A DNA stretch of 64,000 bases from Reichenbachiella sp. (GCF_033344935.1 NZ_JAWPMM010000001.1:4429501-4493500); one strand, 5' to 3'; numbered from the stretch's first letter, positions 9,036 to 17,002 are shown. Program-made: numbers and translations. Notes: generated by a model not told the origin, from the sequence alone.

Positions 9036-9063
9036 AAAGGATGGAAAGTCATCCTTTTATTTT
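9036..9063 (+). terminator. Rho-independent terminator after tRNA copy 1
   Basis: An 8-bp stem (AAAGGATG/CATCCTTT) with a 6-nt loop, followed by TTTTATTTT. It lies between the first and second tRNA-type genes. Confidence 0.75.
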
Positions 9064-9075
9064 GAAATAATTTAT

Positions 9076-9174
9076 AGTCCGTTCGTCTAGGATTAGGATC
9101 CTAGCCGGCCGCACCAGGTTTTAATCCTGGTAACAGGGGCGGTTGGCCGATGCCATCGATTCCCCTACGGACTA
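9076..9174 (+). tRNA. Enlarged tRNA-Glu-like gene with anticodon TTA, possible ochre suppressor or pseudo-tRNA
   Basis: A 99-nt relative of the flanking tRNA-Glu genes. The acceptor stem (AGTCCGT/ACGGACT), the anticodon stem (CCAGG/CCTGG), the T-stem ends (AGGGG/CCCCT) and the discriminator A are all intact. The first acceptor pair has changed from G-U to A-U. Loop TTTTAAT gives anticodon UUA (C36 to A), which pairs with UAA. The D arm gains 12 nt and becomes a perfect 7-bp hairpin (9087-9093 with 9098-9104). The T loop gains 15 nt. The inserts at 9104-9112 and 9139-9147 are complementary over 9 bp (two G-U). Its own terminator follows. It could be a functional odd tRNA or a decayed copy. Confidence 0.6.
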
Positions 9175-9183
9175 CAAAAATTT

Positions 9184-9206
9184 GGAACGCCCGTCGTTCC
9201 TTTTTT
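9184..9206 (+). terminator. Rho-independent terminator after the enlarged tRNA-like gene
   Basis: A GGAACG/CGTTCC stem with a 5-nt loop, followed by six T. It differs in sequence from the terminators after copies 1 and 3, so the middle unit is not a simple duplication with its flank. Confidence 0.8.
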
Positions 9207-9219
9207 ATGACAAAGTAAT

Positions 9220-9291
9220 GGTCCGTTCGTCTAGGGGTTAGGACGCCAGGTTTTCATCCTGGTAACAGGGGTTCGATTCCCCTACGGACTA
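9220..9291 (+). tRNA. tRNA-Glu (anticodon TTC), third tandem copy
   Basis: A 72-nt gene identical in sequence to the copy at 8957-9028. Its last 14 nt and the following terminator form the 44-bp segment repeated at 57854-57897, which makes it the likely target of an integration event. Confidence 0.97.
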
Positions 9292-9321
9292 CAAAAGGAA
9301 GCTCAAAAGGCTTCCTTTTTT
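9278..9321 (+). repeat. Left copy of a 44-bp direct repeat (att-like)
   Basis: This repeat covers the 3' strand of the T stem, the acceptor 3' strand and CCA-proximal end of tRNA-Glu, and the terminator through its first six T residues. It matches 57854-57897 base for base; sequence on either side diverges at once. tRNA 3' ends with their terminators are classical core sites for tyrosine integrases. The intact tRNA is at this end. Confidence 0.85.
9293..9321 (+). terminator. Rho-independent terminator after tRNA copy 3
   Basis: A GGAAGC/GCTTCC stem (extended by AAAA/TTTT) with a 7-nt loop and a T run. Because A residues precede the stem, it can act in both directions and may also stop the minus-strand operon that ends at 9453. 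The 131 bp between it and that gene show nothing else. Confidence 0.85.
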
Positions 9322-9452
9322 GTGTCCAATCATTGCCTTATAGACCTCTTCAAAAAGTAAGACGTTATGTGTTCCCTTGGCAGGTAAAAACTCTCGAGCT
9401 TGTTAACTAAGAGCAAACCTAACTGATAGCAGTTAACTCATTAGAAGGGCTC

Positions 9453-10601
9453 TCATGGAGCGAGGAATTTATCAAAGTCCTCCACCCTTTCGCAACAGAT
9501 TTGTTCCATCACTTGCTGTAGCTGTGTTTTGAGCAAGTTAATAGCGTGATCTCCGCCTTGCGCACCTAGGGCTGCCACACTATACATGAAAGTTCGACCA
9601 AGAAAGCTGAACTCCGCTCCGCTGGCCATGGTTCGGGCAATATCAGGCCCTGATCTAAGCCCACTGTCCATCATCACCTTGATCTGGTTTTTGTAAGCTT
9701 TGGCAATCGACCTCAATGGATGGATGGTGGACTGACCAGCGTCTAGTTGTCTCCCACCATGGTTGGAAACAATGATACCATCCAACCCTAACTTTACTGC
9801 TTTTTCAGCGTCTTCCATACTCGCTACACCCTTCAAAACGATTTTCCCTTTCCACATGTCCCGGATCGGGGCTATTTTTTCTTCATTTAAGCGACCGGAA
9901 AACGTTTGATTCATATACAAACCCAACTGTTTCATATCCAATCCTTTAGGCATATAGGGCTTCAGTGTTTTAAATTCGGGCTGGCCATGAATCAACGTCC
10001 GCAATGCCCACTCCGGCCGAGTCATGATTTGCCTGATATTCCGAAATGTCATTCTAGGGGGCATGGCTAAACCATTGCGAATATCTCTGGGCCGAAAACC
10101 GAATGTGGGCACATCAGCCAACAGCACCAATACAGGACATTCGGCTGCAGCCGCTCTTTTGATCACACTGTCTCTTAACGCATCTTCGGCAGGGTGATAC
10201 AACTGAAACCAAGCCTTCCCTTCTGTCAATTCACTCGCACGCTCGATATCCATCGTGGTGACCGTACTTAATATAAAAGGCACATTGTGCTTGTGTGCGG
10301 CTTTTGCCAATATTTCCGGAGCCTGAGGCCACATCAATCCTTGTAGGCCAACAGGTGCAATTCCGAATGGCGCATCATATACATGACCAAACAATTCAGT
10401 TTTCATCTCTGACCGAGTGTGTTTGGATAAATATTGGGGGATCAACTCTACCTCTCGAATTTCCCTAGTGTTTTTATCCAAATTAACATCTTCATTGCAT
10501 CCACCATCCAAGTATTCGAATGCAAATTTTGGAATCTTCGTCTTGGCCCTATTTCTAAGGTCTTCAATGGATGGATAATTAGAATTGTATGTCAATTGCA
10601 T
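9453..10601 (-). CDS. FMN-dependent alpha-hydroxyacid dehydrogenase (L-lactate dehydrogenase type)
   Basis: A 382-residue TIM-barrel flavoprotein of the LldD/glycolate oxidase family. The signature SNHGGRQLD (about residues 279-287) holds the catalytic His and substrate-binding Arg, and the FMN-phosphate strands 'MMDSGLRSGPDIA' and 'LGRTFMYS' follow. The family oxidises L-2-hydroxyacids such as L-lactate to 2-oxoacids. It is the last gene of the minus-strand operon. Behind a 2,4-diketo-acid hydrolase homologue it would convert the released L-lactate to pyruvate; this step is inferred from context. Confidence 0.88.
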   Translation of the reverse strand: MQLTYNSNYPSIEDLRNRAKTKIPKFAFEYLDGGCNEDVNLDKNTREIREVELIPQYLSKHTRSEMKTELFGHVYDAPFGIAPVGLQGLMWPQAPEILAKAAHKHNVPFILSTVTTMDIERASELTEGKAWFQLYHPAEDALRDSVIKRAAAAECPVLVLLADVPTFGFRPRDIRNGLAMPPRMTFRNIRQIMTRPEWALRTLIHGQPEFKTLKPYMPKGLDMKQLGLYMNQTFSGRLNEEKIAPIRDMWKGKIVLKGVASMEDAEKAVKLGLDGIIVSNHGGRQLDAGQSTIHPLRSIAKAYKNQIKVMMDSGLRSGPDIARTMASGAEFSFLGRTFMYSVAALGAQGGDHAINLLKTQLQQVMEQICCERVEDFDKFLAP

Positions 10602-10610
10602 CCTTAATAA

Positions 10611-11900
10611 CTACTCGTTCATCAAAGTTTCGATTTCGTCCAGATCAAGTGGAATATCTTTCATTAGATTAAGGTTTCCATTTTCCTGAATGACAATATT
10701 ATCTTCTAATCTAATCCCTAGATTCTCTTCCGGGATGTAGATGCCAGGCTCTACAGTAACTACCGTTCCTGATCTTACAGGCTTATAAAAACTGCCGACA
10801 TCATGCACGTCTAGCCCCAAAAAGTGGGAAGTATTGTGAACAAAGTATTTGCTGTAAGCAGGCTGATCTGGATGTTGATTTTTAATATCGGTCTGATCTA
10901 TCAATCCCAATTTAAGGAGCTCCTTTTCCATAACTAAGCCTACCTCCTTGTTGAAATCGGCAAGGATGACGCCCGGTCTTAGCATATTGGTAGCTTCGCT
11001 TTTTACCCGATGCACCGCCTGATACACTTCTTTTTGTCTTTTCGAGAATCGGCCATTTACGGGGATACTCCTGGTCATGTCTGCATTGTAGTTTCCATAC
11101 TCAGCAGCTACGTCCATCAATAAAATATCACCATCCAAACACTTTTTCTTGTTCTCAACATAATGTAGGATACATGAATCTCCGCCGCTTGCTATGATTG
11201 GTGCATAGGCAAATCCTTTTGATTTTTGTCGGACAAATTCGTGAATGAATTCTGCTTCTATTTCATACTCCGCTACACCTGGCTTCACAAATTTTAGTAT
11301 TCTTCTAAAACCATCATTCGTGATATCACAAGCTACTTGCAGCATTTGAATTTCTTGGTCTGATTTTGCTGATCGAATGTGATGCATGATGGGTGCAGAC
11401 CTTCGATACTTATGGTTGGGGTACTTCTCGTGACACCACTTTGAAAACCTATCATCTCTTGTTTCTACATCCAACATGGCACGTGTATGCTCATTGGCAT
11501 TGATGTAAATAGTTTGTGAGGCTGTGGCCAAATCATTAAAAAGTCTATCGAACTCGGACAACCACTGCACATTCTCAACACCAGACAAGGCTCTAGCCTC
11601 ATCTTTGGTAAACTTGTGCCCTTCCCAAACCGCAATCAAATCATTCGTTTCTCTTATAAAGAGAATCTCCCTCAGTGCAGGATCTGGAAAATCAGATCTT
11701 AACACTAGAATTGTTTCTTCCTGATCGATGCCTGTCAAATGAAGTACATCCGTGTTTTGTTTAAAAGGCATCACGCCATCCGCACTGGTAGGCATGATGT
11801 CGTTGGAATTGAAAATAGCCACCGAATCAGAAGTCAAATGCTTTCTGAATTCATTTCGGTTATTAATATATACCTCTTTGTCTAATGGTGTGTATTTCAT
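10611..11900 (-). CDS. M24 family metallopeptidase, aminopeptidase P type
   Basis: A 429-residue protein with an N-terminal AMP_N/creatinase-N domain (about 1-140) and a C-terminal pita-bread M24 domain (about 170-425). The metal ligands are visible: Asp in 'LLMDVAAEYGNYNADMTRS', His in 'NTSHFLGLDVHDVG', Glu in 'VTVEPGIYIP' and Glu in 'GIRLEDNIVI'. This is the Xaa-Pro aminopeptidase pattern. Its place inside a sugar-pathway operon is unexpected. A 142-bp gap with a strong hairpin separates it from the FAH gene, while only 9 bp separate it from the lactate dehydrogenase gene. Confidence 0.88.
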   Translation of the reverse strand: MKYTPLDKEVYINNRNEFRKHLTSDSVAIFNSNDIMPTSADGVMPFKQNTDVLHLTGIDQEETILVLRSDFPDPALREILFIRETNDLIAVWEGHKFTKDEARALSGVENVQWLSEFDRLFNDLATASQTIYINANEHTRAMLDVETRDDRFSKWCHEKYPNHKYRRSAPIMHHIRSAKSDQEIQMLQVACDITNDGFRRILKFVKPGVAEYEIEAEFIHEFVRQKSKGFAYAPIIASGGDSCILHYVENKKKCLDGDILLMDVAAEYGNYNADMTRSIPVNGRFSKRQKEVYQAVHRVKSEATNMLRPGVILADFNKEVGLVMEKELLKLGLIDQTDIKNQHPDQPAYSKYFVHNTSHFLGLDVHDVGSFYKPVRSGTVVTVEPGIYIPEENLGIRLEDNIVIQENGNLNLMKDIPLDLDEIETLMNE

Positions 11901-11933
11901 ATCTGTTGTTTAATGTATAAATAAAGATATCCC

Positions 11934-11974
11934 CAAGGCATCGTGAGGTTAGACTATCAACCTCAGACACCTTG
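11934..11974 (-). other. Nested inverted repeat in the operon gap
   Basis: Perfect 7-bp arms TGAGGTT/AACCTCA (11944-11950 and 11959-11965) sit inside outer arms CAAGG/CCTTG (11934-11938 and 11970-11974). No T run follows, so it is more like an mRNA processing or stability hairpin than a terminator. Confidence 0.45.
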
Positions 11975-12042
11975 AGAATATTTCACCAAGAATGGATTAG
12001 CTCTGACTGAAACGGGCAGTAACTACCAGAACTAATCAAACC

Positions 12043-12900
12043 CTATTTTTTATATGATTTTACCTGTTGTTTGGAGGTGCCCAGCCCTTCTATTCCCAAC
12101 TCTACGACATCTCCATCTTTGAGATAGGTAGGTGGATTAAGCCCCATGCCCACCCCAAAAGGAGTACCGGTAGAAATAATATCTCCAGGAAGCAGCGTCA
12201 TGTATTGACTGATATAGCTGACCAGATGCGGGACATCAAAAATCAAATCTGAAGTGTCGCTATCCTGCATCATTTCGTCATTCACTTTGAGCCACAGTTT
12301 TAGATTGCCAGGATCAGCTATCTCGTTTCGGGTCGCGATATAGGGTCCGATAGGTGCAAAAGTATCTGCACTTTTTCCCTTTACCCATTGGCCACTACGC
12401 TCGAGCTGAAAGGCTCTCTCACTCACATCATTGTGTAGCACATATCCTGCGATATGATCCATGGCATCTGCTTTTTCAACATAGCTAGCTTTTTTGCCTA
12501 TGACAATAGCCAATTCCACTTCCCAATCGGTTTTCTGACTTCCTTTTGGAATGATAATATCATCATTAGGTCCCACGATAGCCGATGTGGCCTTGAAAAA
12601 CAAAACGGGCTCAGCCGGAATTTCCATGCCGCTTTCTGCAGCATGTTTGGCATAATTCAATCCTACACATACGATTTTTGAAGGTCTTGACAATGGCGAA
12701 CCTAACCGAATTGATGCATCAATTTTAGGCAAAGTATCTGCTTGTGAAGACACTTTTGAAGCCAAATCAGACAATGCGCTTCCCTCAAAAAAAGCCTCGT
12801 CATAATCTTTGACCAAACTGCTTACGTCTACTCTGGTTCCGTCATCCAACAGGACGCCTGGTTTTTCATTGCCAACCGATCCAAATCTTATCAATTTCAT
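12043..12900 (-). CDS. Fumarylacetoacetate hydrolase family protein, probable 2,4-diketo-3-deoxy-sugar-acid hydrolase
   Basis: A 285-residue FAH-fold protein with a short N-terminal domain (1-70) and the catalytic beta-roll. The metal site is the E...E...D set, visible in 'KIVCVGLNYAKHAAESG' and 'DWEVELAIVIGKKA' (about 127). The C-terminal 'PGDIISTGTPFGVGMG' loop is typical. The architecture matches hydrolases of 2,4-diketo-3-deoxy-L-fuconate/L-rhamnonate, which give pyruvate and L-lactate; homologues are often misannotated as ureidoglycolate lyase. It overlaps the upstream dehydrogenase gene by 4 bp. Confidence 0.85.
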   Translation of the reverse strand: MKLIRFGSVGNEKPGVLLDDGTRVDVSSLVKDYDEAFFEGSALSDLASKVSSQADTLPKIDASIRLGSPLSRPSKIVCVGLNYAKHAAESGMEIPAEPVLFFKATSAIVGPNDDIIIPKGSQKTDWEVELAIVIGKKASYVEKADAMDHIAGYVLHNDVSERAFQLERSGQWVKGKSADTFAPIGPYIATRNEIADPGNLKLWLKVNDEMMQDSDTSDLIFDVPHLVSYISQYMTLLPGDIISTGTPFGVGMGLNPPTYLKDGDVVELGIEGLGTSKQQVKSYKK

Positions 12901-13835
12901 ACTACTTCCTTTACTCTATTTAATAATTCAACAGCTTTCTCTGCGGCCAATGTTTGCAATTCTGTGATGCTATTTCCACTATGCCATGCCGTATGACTAG
13001 TTACGACGACATTTTTCGCCTTCAACAATGGATGATCGTTCGCCAATGGTTCTTCTTCTACCACATCCAATGCTGCACCGGCAATCACACCATTATTCAA
13101 AGCATCTGTGATATCCTTGGTATTGATTAATCCTCCACGGCTCGTATTGACTACGATACTGGTAGGCTTCATTTTTTTGAGTACCTCAGCATTCACCAGA
13201 TGATGAGTAGCTTCAATCAGAGGACAATGCAAGCTCACAATATCTGCTTGCTCCCATATCTGATCTAGCGATACTCGTTCTACCTGCAGCGCTTCAAACT
13301 GTTCATCGGTTAGCCCTGGATCGAAACCGATCACTTTAATGCCGAAGGCCTGCGCTCTTGCGGCTACTCGCTGGGAAATTCTCCCTAGACCTACCAAGGC
13401 CAATGTAGACTGACGTAACGGTGGCAAGGTCATTGGTGAGGTGATCACCCAGGTGCCCTGATTGATTCTGTCCCAAGTAGAAAGAATCTGTCTCTGCGAA
13501 GCAAGCATCAATGCCACAGTATGGTCTGCTACCTCATTGAGACAATAGTCGGGTACGTTGGCTACAGGGATGTCTTTGGCTTTAGCCGCATCCAAATCAA
13601 TATTATCCAACCCAATACCATATCTGACAATACCCTTGCATTGTGTCATGGCTGCGATGGCTTTGGATTTTACAGGTGCCCATTGGGCTATTACCAAATC
13701 AGCATCACTCACGAGTACTGCTACTTCATCCTCAGTTTTGCATTGCGCATCTACCACTGTATGACCCGCTTCTTCTATGATCTTTCTTTCTATGTCAATA
13801 TTTGGAAAATTCCAATCCGTAATTACTACTTTCAT
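12897..13835 (-). CDS. D-isomer-specific 2-hydroxyacid dehydrogenase family protein
   Basis: A 312-residue NAD-dependent enzyme. The nucleotide-binding motif GLGRIS lies at about 146-151, in 'LALVGLGRISQRVAARAQAFG'. The catalytic Arg is in 'NTSRGGLINT' (about 230), Glu in 'VVEEEPL' (about 259) and His in 'SHTAWHSG' (about 281). The family interconverts 2-oxoacids and D-2-hydroxyacids, including phosphoglycerate- and glyoxylate-type substrates. In this operon it could act on a pathway aldehyde acid or D-lactate. It is translationally coupled to the FAH gene. Confidence 0.85.
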   Translation of the reverse strand: MKVVITDWNFPNIDIERKIIEEAGHTVVDAQCKTEDEVAVLVSDADLVIAQWAPVKSKAIAAMTQCKGIVRYGIGLDNIDLDAAKAKDIPVANVPDYCLNEVADHTVALMLASQRQILSTWDRINQGTWVITSPMTLPPLRQSTLALVGLGRISQRVAARAQAFGIKVIGFDPGLTDEQFEALQVERVSLDQIWEQADIVSLHCPLIEATHHLVNAEVLKKMKPTSIVVNTSRGGLINTKDITDALNNGVIAGAALDVVEEEPLANDHPLLKAKNVVVTSHTAWHSGNSITELQTLAAEKAVELLNRVKEVV

Positions 13836-13898
13836 TTCCTCTTGTGTTTGTATTTTTATAGCCTGATTCAGACCATACTTCTATCTTACTTTTCTCCG

Positions 13899-14633
13899 TT
13901 ACTTCAAATAATCGTGAACTATTTCACCTTCTACTAGTGTGAATTCTCCTTTCCAAAAACAAGCATGACCTTCTTCTACTACCGGTAGTTTATAGATGGG
14001 GGCTTGCATATTGGCTCTAAGGCTGACCGAACATGGGTCTATCCAACTTTCTGCAATCTTCACATCGGCCAAATTGCGAGATGTAATTTGCCGAATGGCC
14101 GTCTGGCCATTGATATGATTAATCACCTTATAATTTAGATTGACTGAGAAGTCAAAAGTCATATCTTTGAATTGCTGAATGGTACCTCGATTTTGCTTGT
14201 AGGCCATGGTGCCATTCACCACTTCGATGCCATTGCGCTCTAGCGAGCCAATGATCAGGTCTCCGTGAAAATCTACTTTTGGATTTCCCCATTTTTTCGG
14301 CTGTCCGTGTACTTCTCTTCCTTGCGAAATGCCACCGTCGCTATTCAAAAACAAAAAGGGTGAATAGCCACCAATCGCTTTGCCTGGCAACTCCGCATCT
14401 AGCATCACATTACACTCCTGGTATTTACCCAGATAATCTGTGTCGTTCATGTTATAGATATGAACAAGCACCCATTCGCTTCTGAGCTTGAGCGGCTCAG
14501 GTAGAAATTTTTCGGCCGCCTCTCTGTCTGTTTTGTACGACAGTGTCAAAACCTCCACATCTCTAAAAGAGAATGGAAAAGGAGCTGCCAGAGGCGCTCC
14601 TATAGGCGTAGACCAATGATTGTTTGATTCCAC
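13899..14633 (-). CDS. Acetoacetate decarboxylase superfamily protein
   Basis: A 244-residue single-domain protein. The ADC signature 'GREVHGQPKKWGNPKV' (about 100-116) contains the Lys that forms the Schiff base in acetoacetate decarboxylase, next to an 'NVMLDAEL' strand. True decarboxylases share this motif, but other members of the superfamily catalyse aldolase-dehydratase or other Schiff-base chemistry. In an operon lacking any known sugar-acid dehydratase, a lyase role on a 2-oxo sugar acid is an attractive but unproven alternative. Confidence 0.8.
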   Translation of the reverse strand: MESNNHWSTPIGAPLAAPFPFSFRDVEVLTLSYKTDREAAEKFLPEPLKLRSEWVLVHIYNMNDTDYLGKYQECNVMLDAELPGKAIGGYSPFLFLNSDGGISQGREVHGQPKKWGNPKVDFHGDLIIGSLERNGIEVVNGTMAYKQNRGTIQQFKDMTFDFSVNLNYKVINHINGQTAIRQITSRNLADVKIAESWIDPCSVSLRANMQAPIYKLPVVEEGHACFWKGEFTLVEGEIVHDYLK

Positions 14634-14638
14634 TATAA

Positions 14639-15391
14639 TTACTTTTTATCTGACAACCTTGGCGCGTGATCCGGCGCTTTCTTTCCTACTCTCTCATAGT
14701 ATTCAGCTGGAACCTGCTTTGGATCTTTATAGACGAGCCACTTGCATGGTGCTTCCGAATCCGGGTTGTACTCAGTGACTCTCATTGGGTGACCATAGTT
14801 TTCTATAGATAAAATTTCGTTGACCATGGTACAGTGTGTACAGTAGTAACTGATGTCTTTTTTACCCCAGCTCCAAGGCTGCTCTTTCTTGGTGCAGCCA
14901 AAAACCTCAGGGGTTTTTACTTCGCCTCGATCTACTCTTTGTCGAGCCACTCCGCCACTTCCGCAAGAGTCGAGCACTAAAGTATACTTTTCATCGTCTT
15001 CGATCACCTCTATATCCCCTTGTCTATCAGGCCCCATGAGGTGACCTCGAAGACCTTCGATGGTGAGCTGAAGTTGTGTTTCCACATCTTGCGACATCAC
15101 CTTGTCGTAGCGATCTTTGTAGTAGCTTCCCAAAATGGATCGGTAGGCTTTTTCTAACTCATCTTCTCCAAAATTGTCAGCGATATAGGTAAAAAATGAC
15201 CAAGCCCAGTTGGTAAACATATCATGCACCACTTCCCACTCTAGTCGAGCATATTCAGTGATTCGTTTGGCTTCTTCCAAATCGCCTTTTTGCATAGCTT
15301 CATAGGCCAAAGCCAAAGAAGACTTGCCCACTTCCAAAGGTGGGTCTTGTCGCAAATCTCTATTGATAATATCTGATTTCGATAATTTCAT
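14639..15391 (-). CDS. Conserved protein of unknown function with DSCGSGG and YYCTHC motifs
   Basis: A 250-residue soluble protein I cannot assign with confidence. The N-terminal half is helical ('GDLEEAKRITEYARLEWEV'). The C-terminal half has conserved-looking Cys motifs: DSCGSGG near residue 142, a Cys in 'EVFGCTKKEQPWSWG', and YYCTHC near 180. The general pattern recalls proteins annotated as L-2-amino-thiazoline-4-carboxylate hydrolase-like, from memory and weakly. The Cys/His cluster could bind metal or provide a nucleophile. It is the fourth gene of the operon, between an SDR and the ADC-like gene, which suggests a catalytic role in the same pathway. Confidence 0.7.
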   Translation of the reverse strand: MKLSKSDIINRDLRQDPPLEVGKSSLALAYEAMQKGDLEEAKRITEYARLEWEVVHDMFTNWAWSFFTYIADNFGEDELEKAYRSILGSYYKDRYDKVMSQDVETQLQLTIEGLRGHLMGPDRQGDIEVIEDDEKYTLVLDSCGSGGVARQRVDRGEVKTPEVFGCTKKEQPWSWGKKDISYYCTHCTMVNEILSIENYGHPMRVTEYNPDSEAPCKWLVYKDPKQVPAEYYERVGKKAPDHAPRLSDKK

Positions 15392-15415
15392 AACTGTTCT
15401 ATTTTTTTGAATTAA

Positions 15416-16186
15416 TTAGCTGTTTAGCATAAAGCCTCCACAAACATTGATGTCCTGTCCAGTAATAAAACTCCCTTTTTCAGAAGCCAGAAATACGATC
15501 AGGTTGGCTACATCTTCCGCTTCTCCTAGTCTGCCTAAAGGAGTCTGTGAAGTCCAGGCTTCTGCTAGTTCACTTGCATTTTTCCCAGTAATAGGAGCCA
15601 ATTCCGGATACAAATCATCCCACATCGGAGTCATGATCGGGCCTGGGCTTACGGTATTGACCCGTATGCCTTTGGCACCGTAGGCCAGCGCCATGGACTC
15701 AGAGAAATTGCTCACACCGGCTTTGGCTGCAGCATAATGTGCAGACACAGCGCGTCCTTTTCGTCCGGCGTTTGACCCTAGATTGATAATAGTGCCGCCG
15801 TGATCCATAACCTCTGCTGCTCCTACGGCCACTTGAAACAAGGCCCTAACGTCTATTTCGAATACTTCATCCCACTCTTCAATGGTGATTTCGTTGAGTT
15901 TGTTGAAATGACAAACACCTGCAGAATTGATTACGATATCAATTCGGCCAGTCAGTGCCTTGGCTCTCTCGGCTACAGTTTTAGCACCTTGAGCGTCCTG
16001 TAGATCCTGTACAAGTGCATGGTGCTCTCCGGGCAATTCCGCCAAGACTGTGTTTAGTTTTTCTTCATTTCTTTCCACACCTACAATGGTGCATCCCTGC
16101 TCAGCCAATTGCTTGGCTGTGGCTTTTCCAAACCCACTTGCTACGCCAGTGATGAGTGCCACTTTATTTTCAAATTCCATTTTCAT
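15416..16186 (-). CDS. Short-chain dehydrogenase/reductase
   Basis: A 256-residue classical SDR. It has the cofactor motif TGVASGFG (about 14-21), NSAG (about 88), an active-site Ser in 'NLGSNAG', and Tyr/Lys in 'HYAAAKAG' (about 155-159). The tail 'GSFITGQDINVCGGF' is the usual C-terminal strand. With the other SDR in the operon it could supply the two oxidations of a non-phosphorylative rhamnose/fucose route: sugar to lactone, and 2-keto-3-deoxy acid to 2,4-diketo acid. Substrate not determinable from sequence. Confidence 0.9.
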   Translation of the reverse strand: MKMEFENKVALITGVASGFGKATAKQLAEQGCTIVGVERNEEKLNTVLAELPGEHHALVQDLQDAQGAKTVAERAKALTGRIDIVINSAGVCHFNKLNEITIEEWDEVFEIDVRALFQVAVGAAEVMDHGGTIINLGSNAGRKGRAVSAHYAAAKAGVSNFSESMALAYGAKGIRVNTVSPGPIMTPMWDDLYPELAPITGKNASELAEAWTSQTPLGRLGEAEDVANLIVFLASEKGSFITGQDINVCGGFMLNS

Positions 16187-16201
16187 CTCTTCTATTATCT
16201 A

Positions 16202-17002
16202 TTATCCCACAGTTAGACTTGGATGCTTTCTCTTGATGTCGCCGTCATAAAGCGGCAAAACCAAATCCACTTCTCTTTCCATTTTGGCAAACAGCCTATA
16301 GTGCTCTTCTATCGATTCGCTCAAGCCTAGAGGTATCTTATCTTCAAAATTTCTATACTTAAATACTGCATCGGTTAAGCCCACCACACCTTCTTTGGTC
16401 TTCACTTTGAATAACATGGAAGAGCGATGATGCCCTCCACAAAACCAAGAGGTTATCCCTGGCAAAAACTCAGTTTCTTCATCAGGCAACAAATTGATTC
16501 TGGCGGCTGCCTCTTGTTTTACCAAATAGCTGATCACATGATCCGGAAACAGTATATTTCTTGGCAACTGTGGAATCTCAGGATCAGGCGCATGGAAGTC
16601 CATCCAGCCCTTATGTGAGACCCAAATGTTGGCATTTGGAAACTGATCCAATCCACCTGTTGCATAAGATGTAATCGGCGTGATAATGACATCGGTAATT
16701 TCTTGTGGAGTGACATCGTTTTGAGCCAATGCATTCACGATCCAGTTGTCCTCGGTGATGATAGGTTCGTGGCCATGCTCATTCATGGCTTCATAAGCCC
16801 AATTAGTCCAAAGCGCATCGAGGGCGGAATAATCTTGGGGGAAGCCGGTATTGAGCAATACCTTGCGATCATCACCTTCGATCAAAAAGGCCCAAAAAGT
16901 GAGCATTTCCCACCCGTAGAGTTTGGTCATCCAATATACTTCGGCAGCAGGCACATTAGCCTCGCCCATTTTGAGTGCAGTTATTTTGTAGTTGTTCATC
17001 AT
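16202..17002 (-). CDS. Metallo-beta-lactamase-fold protein with degenerate metal motif, AHL-lactonase-like
   Basis: A 266-residue protein of the AHL-lactonase-like MBL group. I start it at the ATG at 17002, which overlaps the TGA of the upstream SDR gene (ATGA). The fold is recognisable from 'DRKVLLNTGFPQD' and 'GVVGLTDAVFKYRN'. The metal motif HxHxDH is replaced: residues 108-117 read TPITSYATGG where a lactonase has THxHxDHxGG. One His remains in 'CGGHHRSSM'. The last His is replaced in 'LPLYDGD'. It may be non-metal, binding-only, or use other ligands. Operon position suggests a lactone or sugar-acid ligand. Confidence 0.78.
   Translation of the reverse strand: MMNNYKITALKMGEANVPAAEVYWMTKLYGWEMLTFWAFLIEGDDRKVLLNTGFPQDYSALDALWTNWAYEAMNEHGHEPIITEDNWIVNALAQNDVTPQEITDVIITPITSYATGGLDQFPNANIWVSHKGWMDFHAPDPEIPQLPRNILFPDHVISYLVKQEAAARINLLPDEETEFLPGITSWFCGGHHRSSMLFKVKTKEGVVGLTDAVFKYRNFEDKIPLGLSESIEEHYRLFAKMEREVDLVLPLYDGDIKRKHPSLTVG

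Noticed and set aside
15450-15470. A further copy of the regulon motif (TGTCCTGTCC)
   Set aside because: It lies inside SDR coding sequence, covers only one half-site, and follows from the encoded TGQDI residues.
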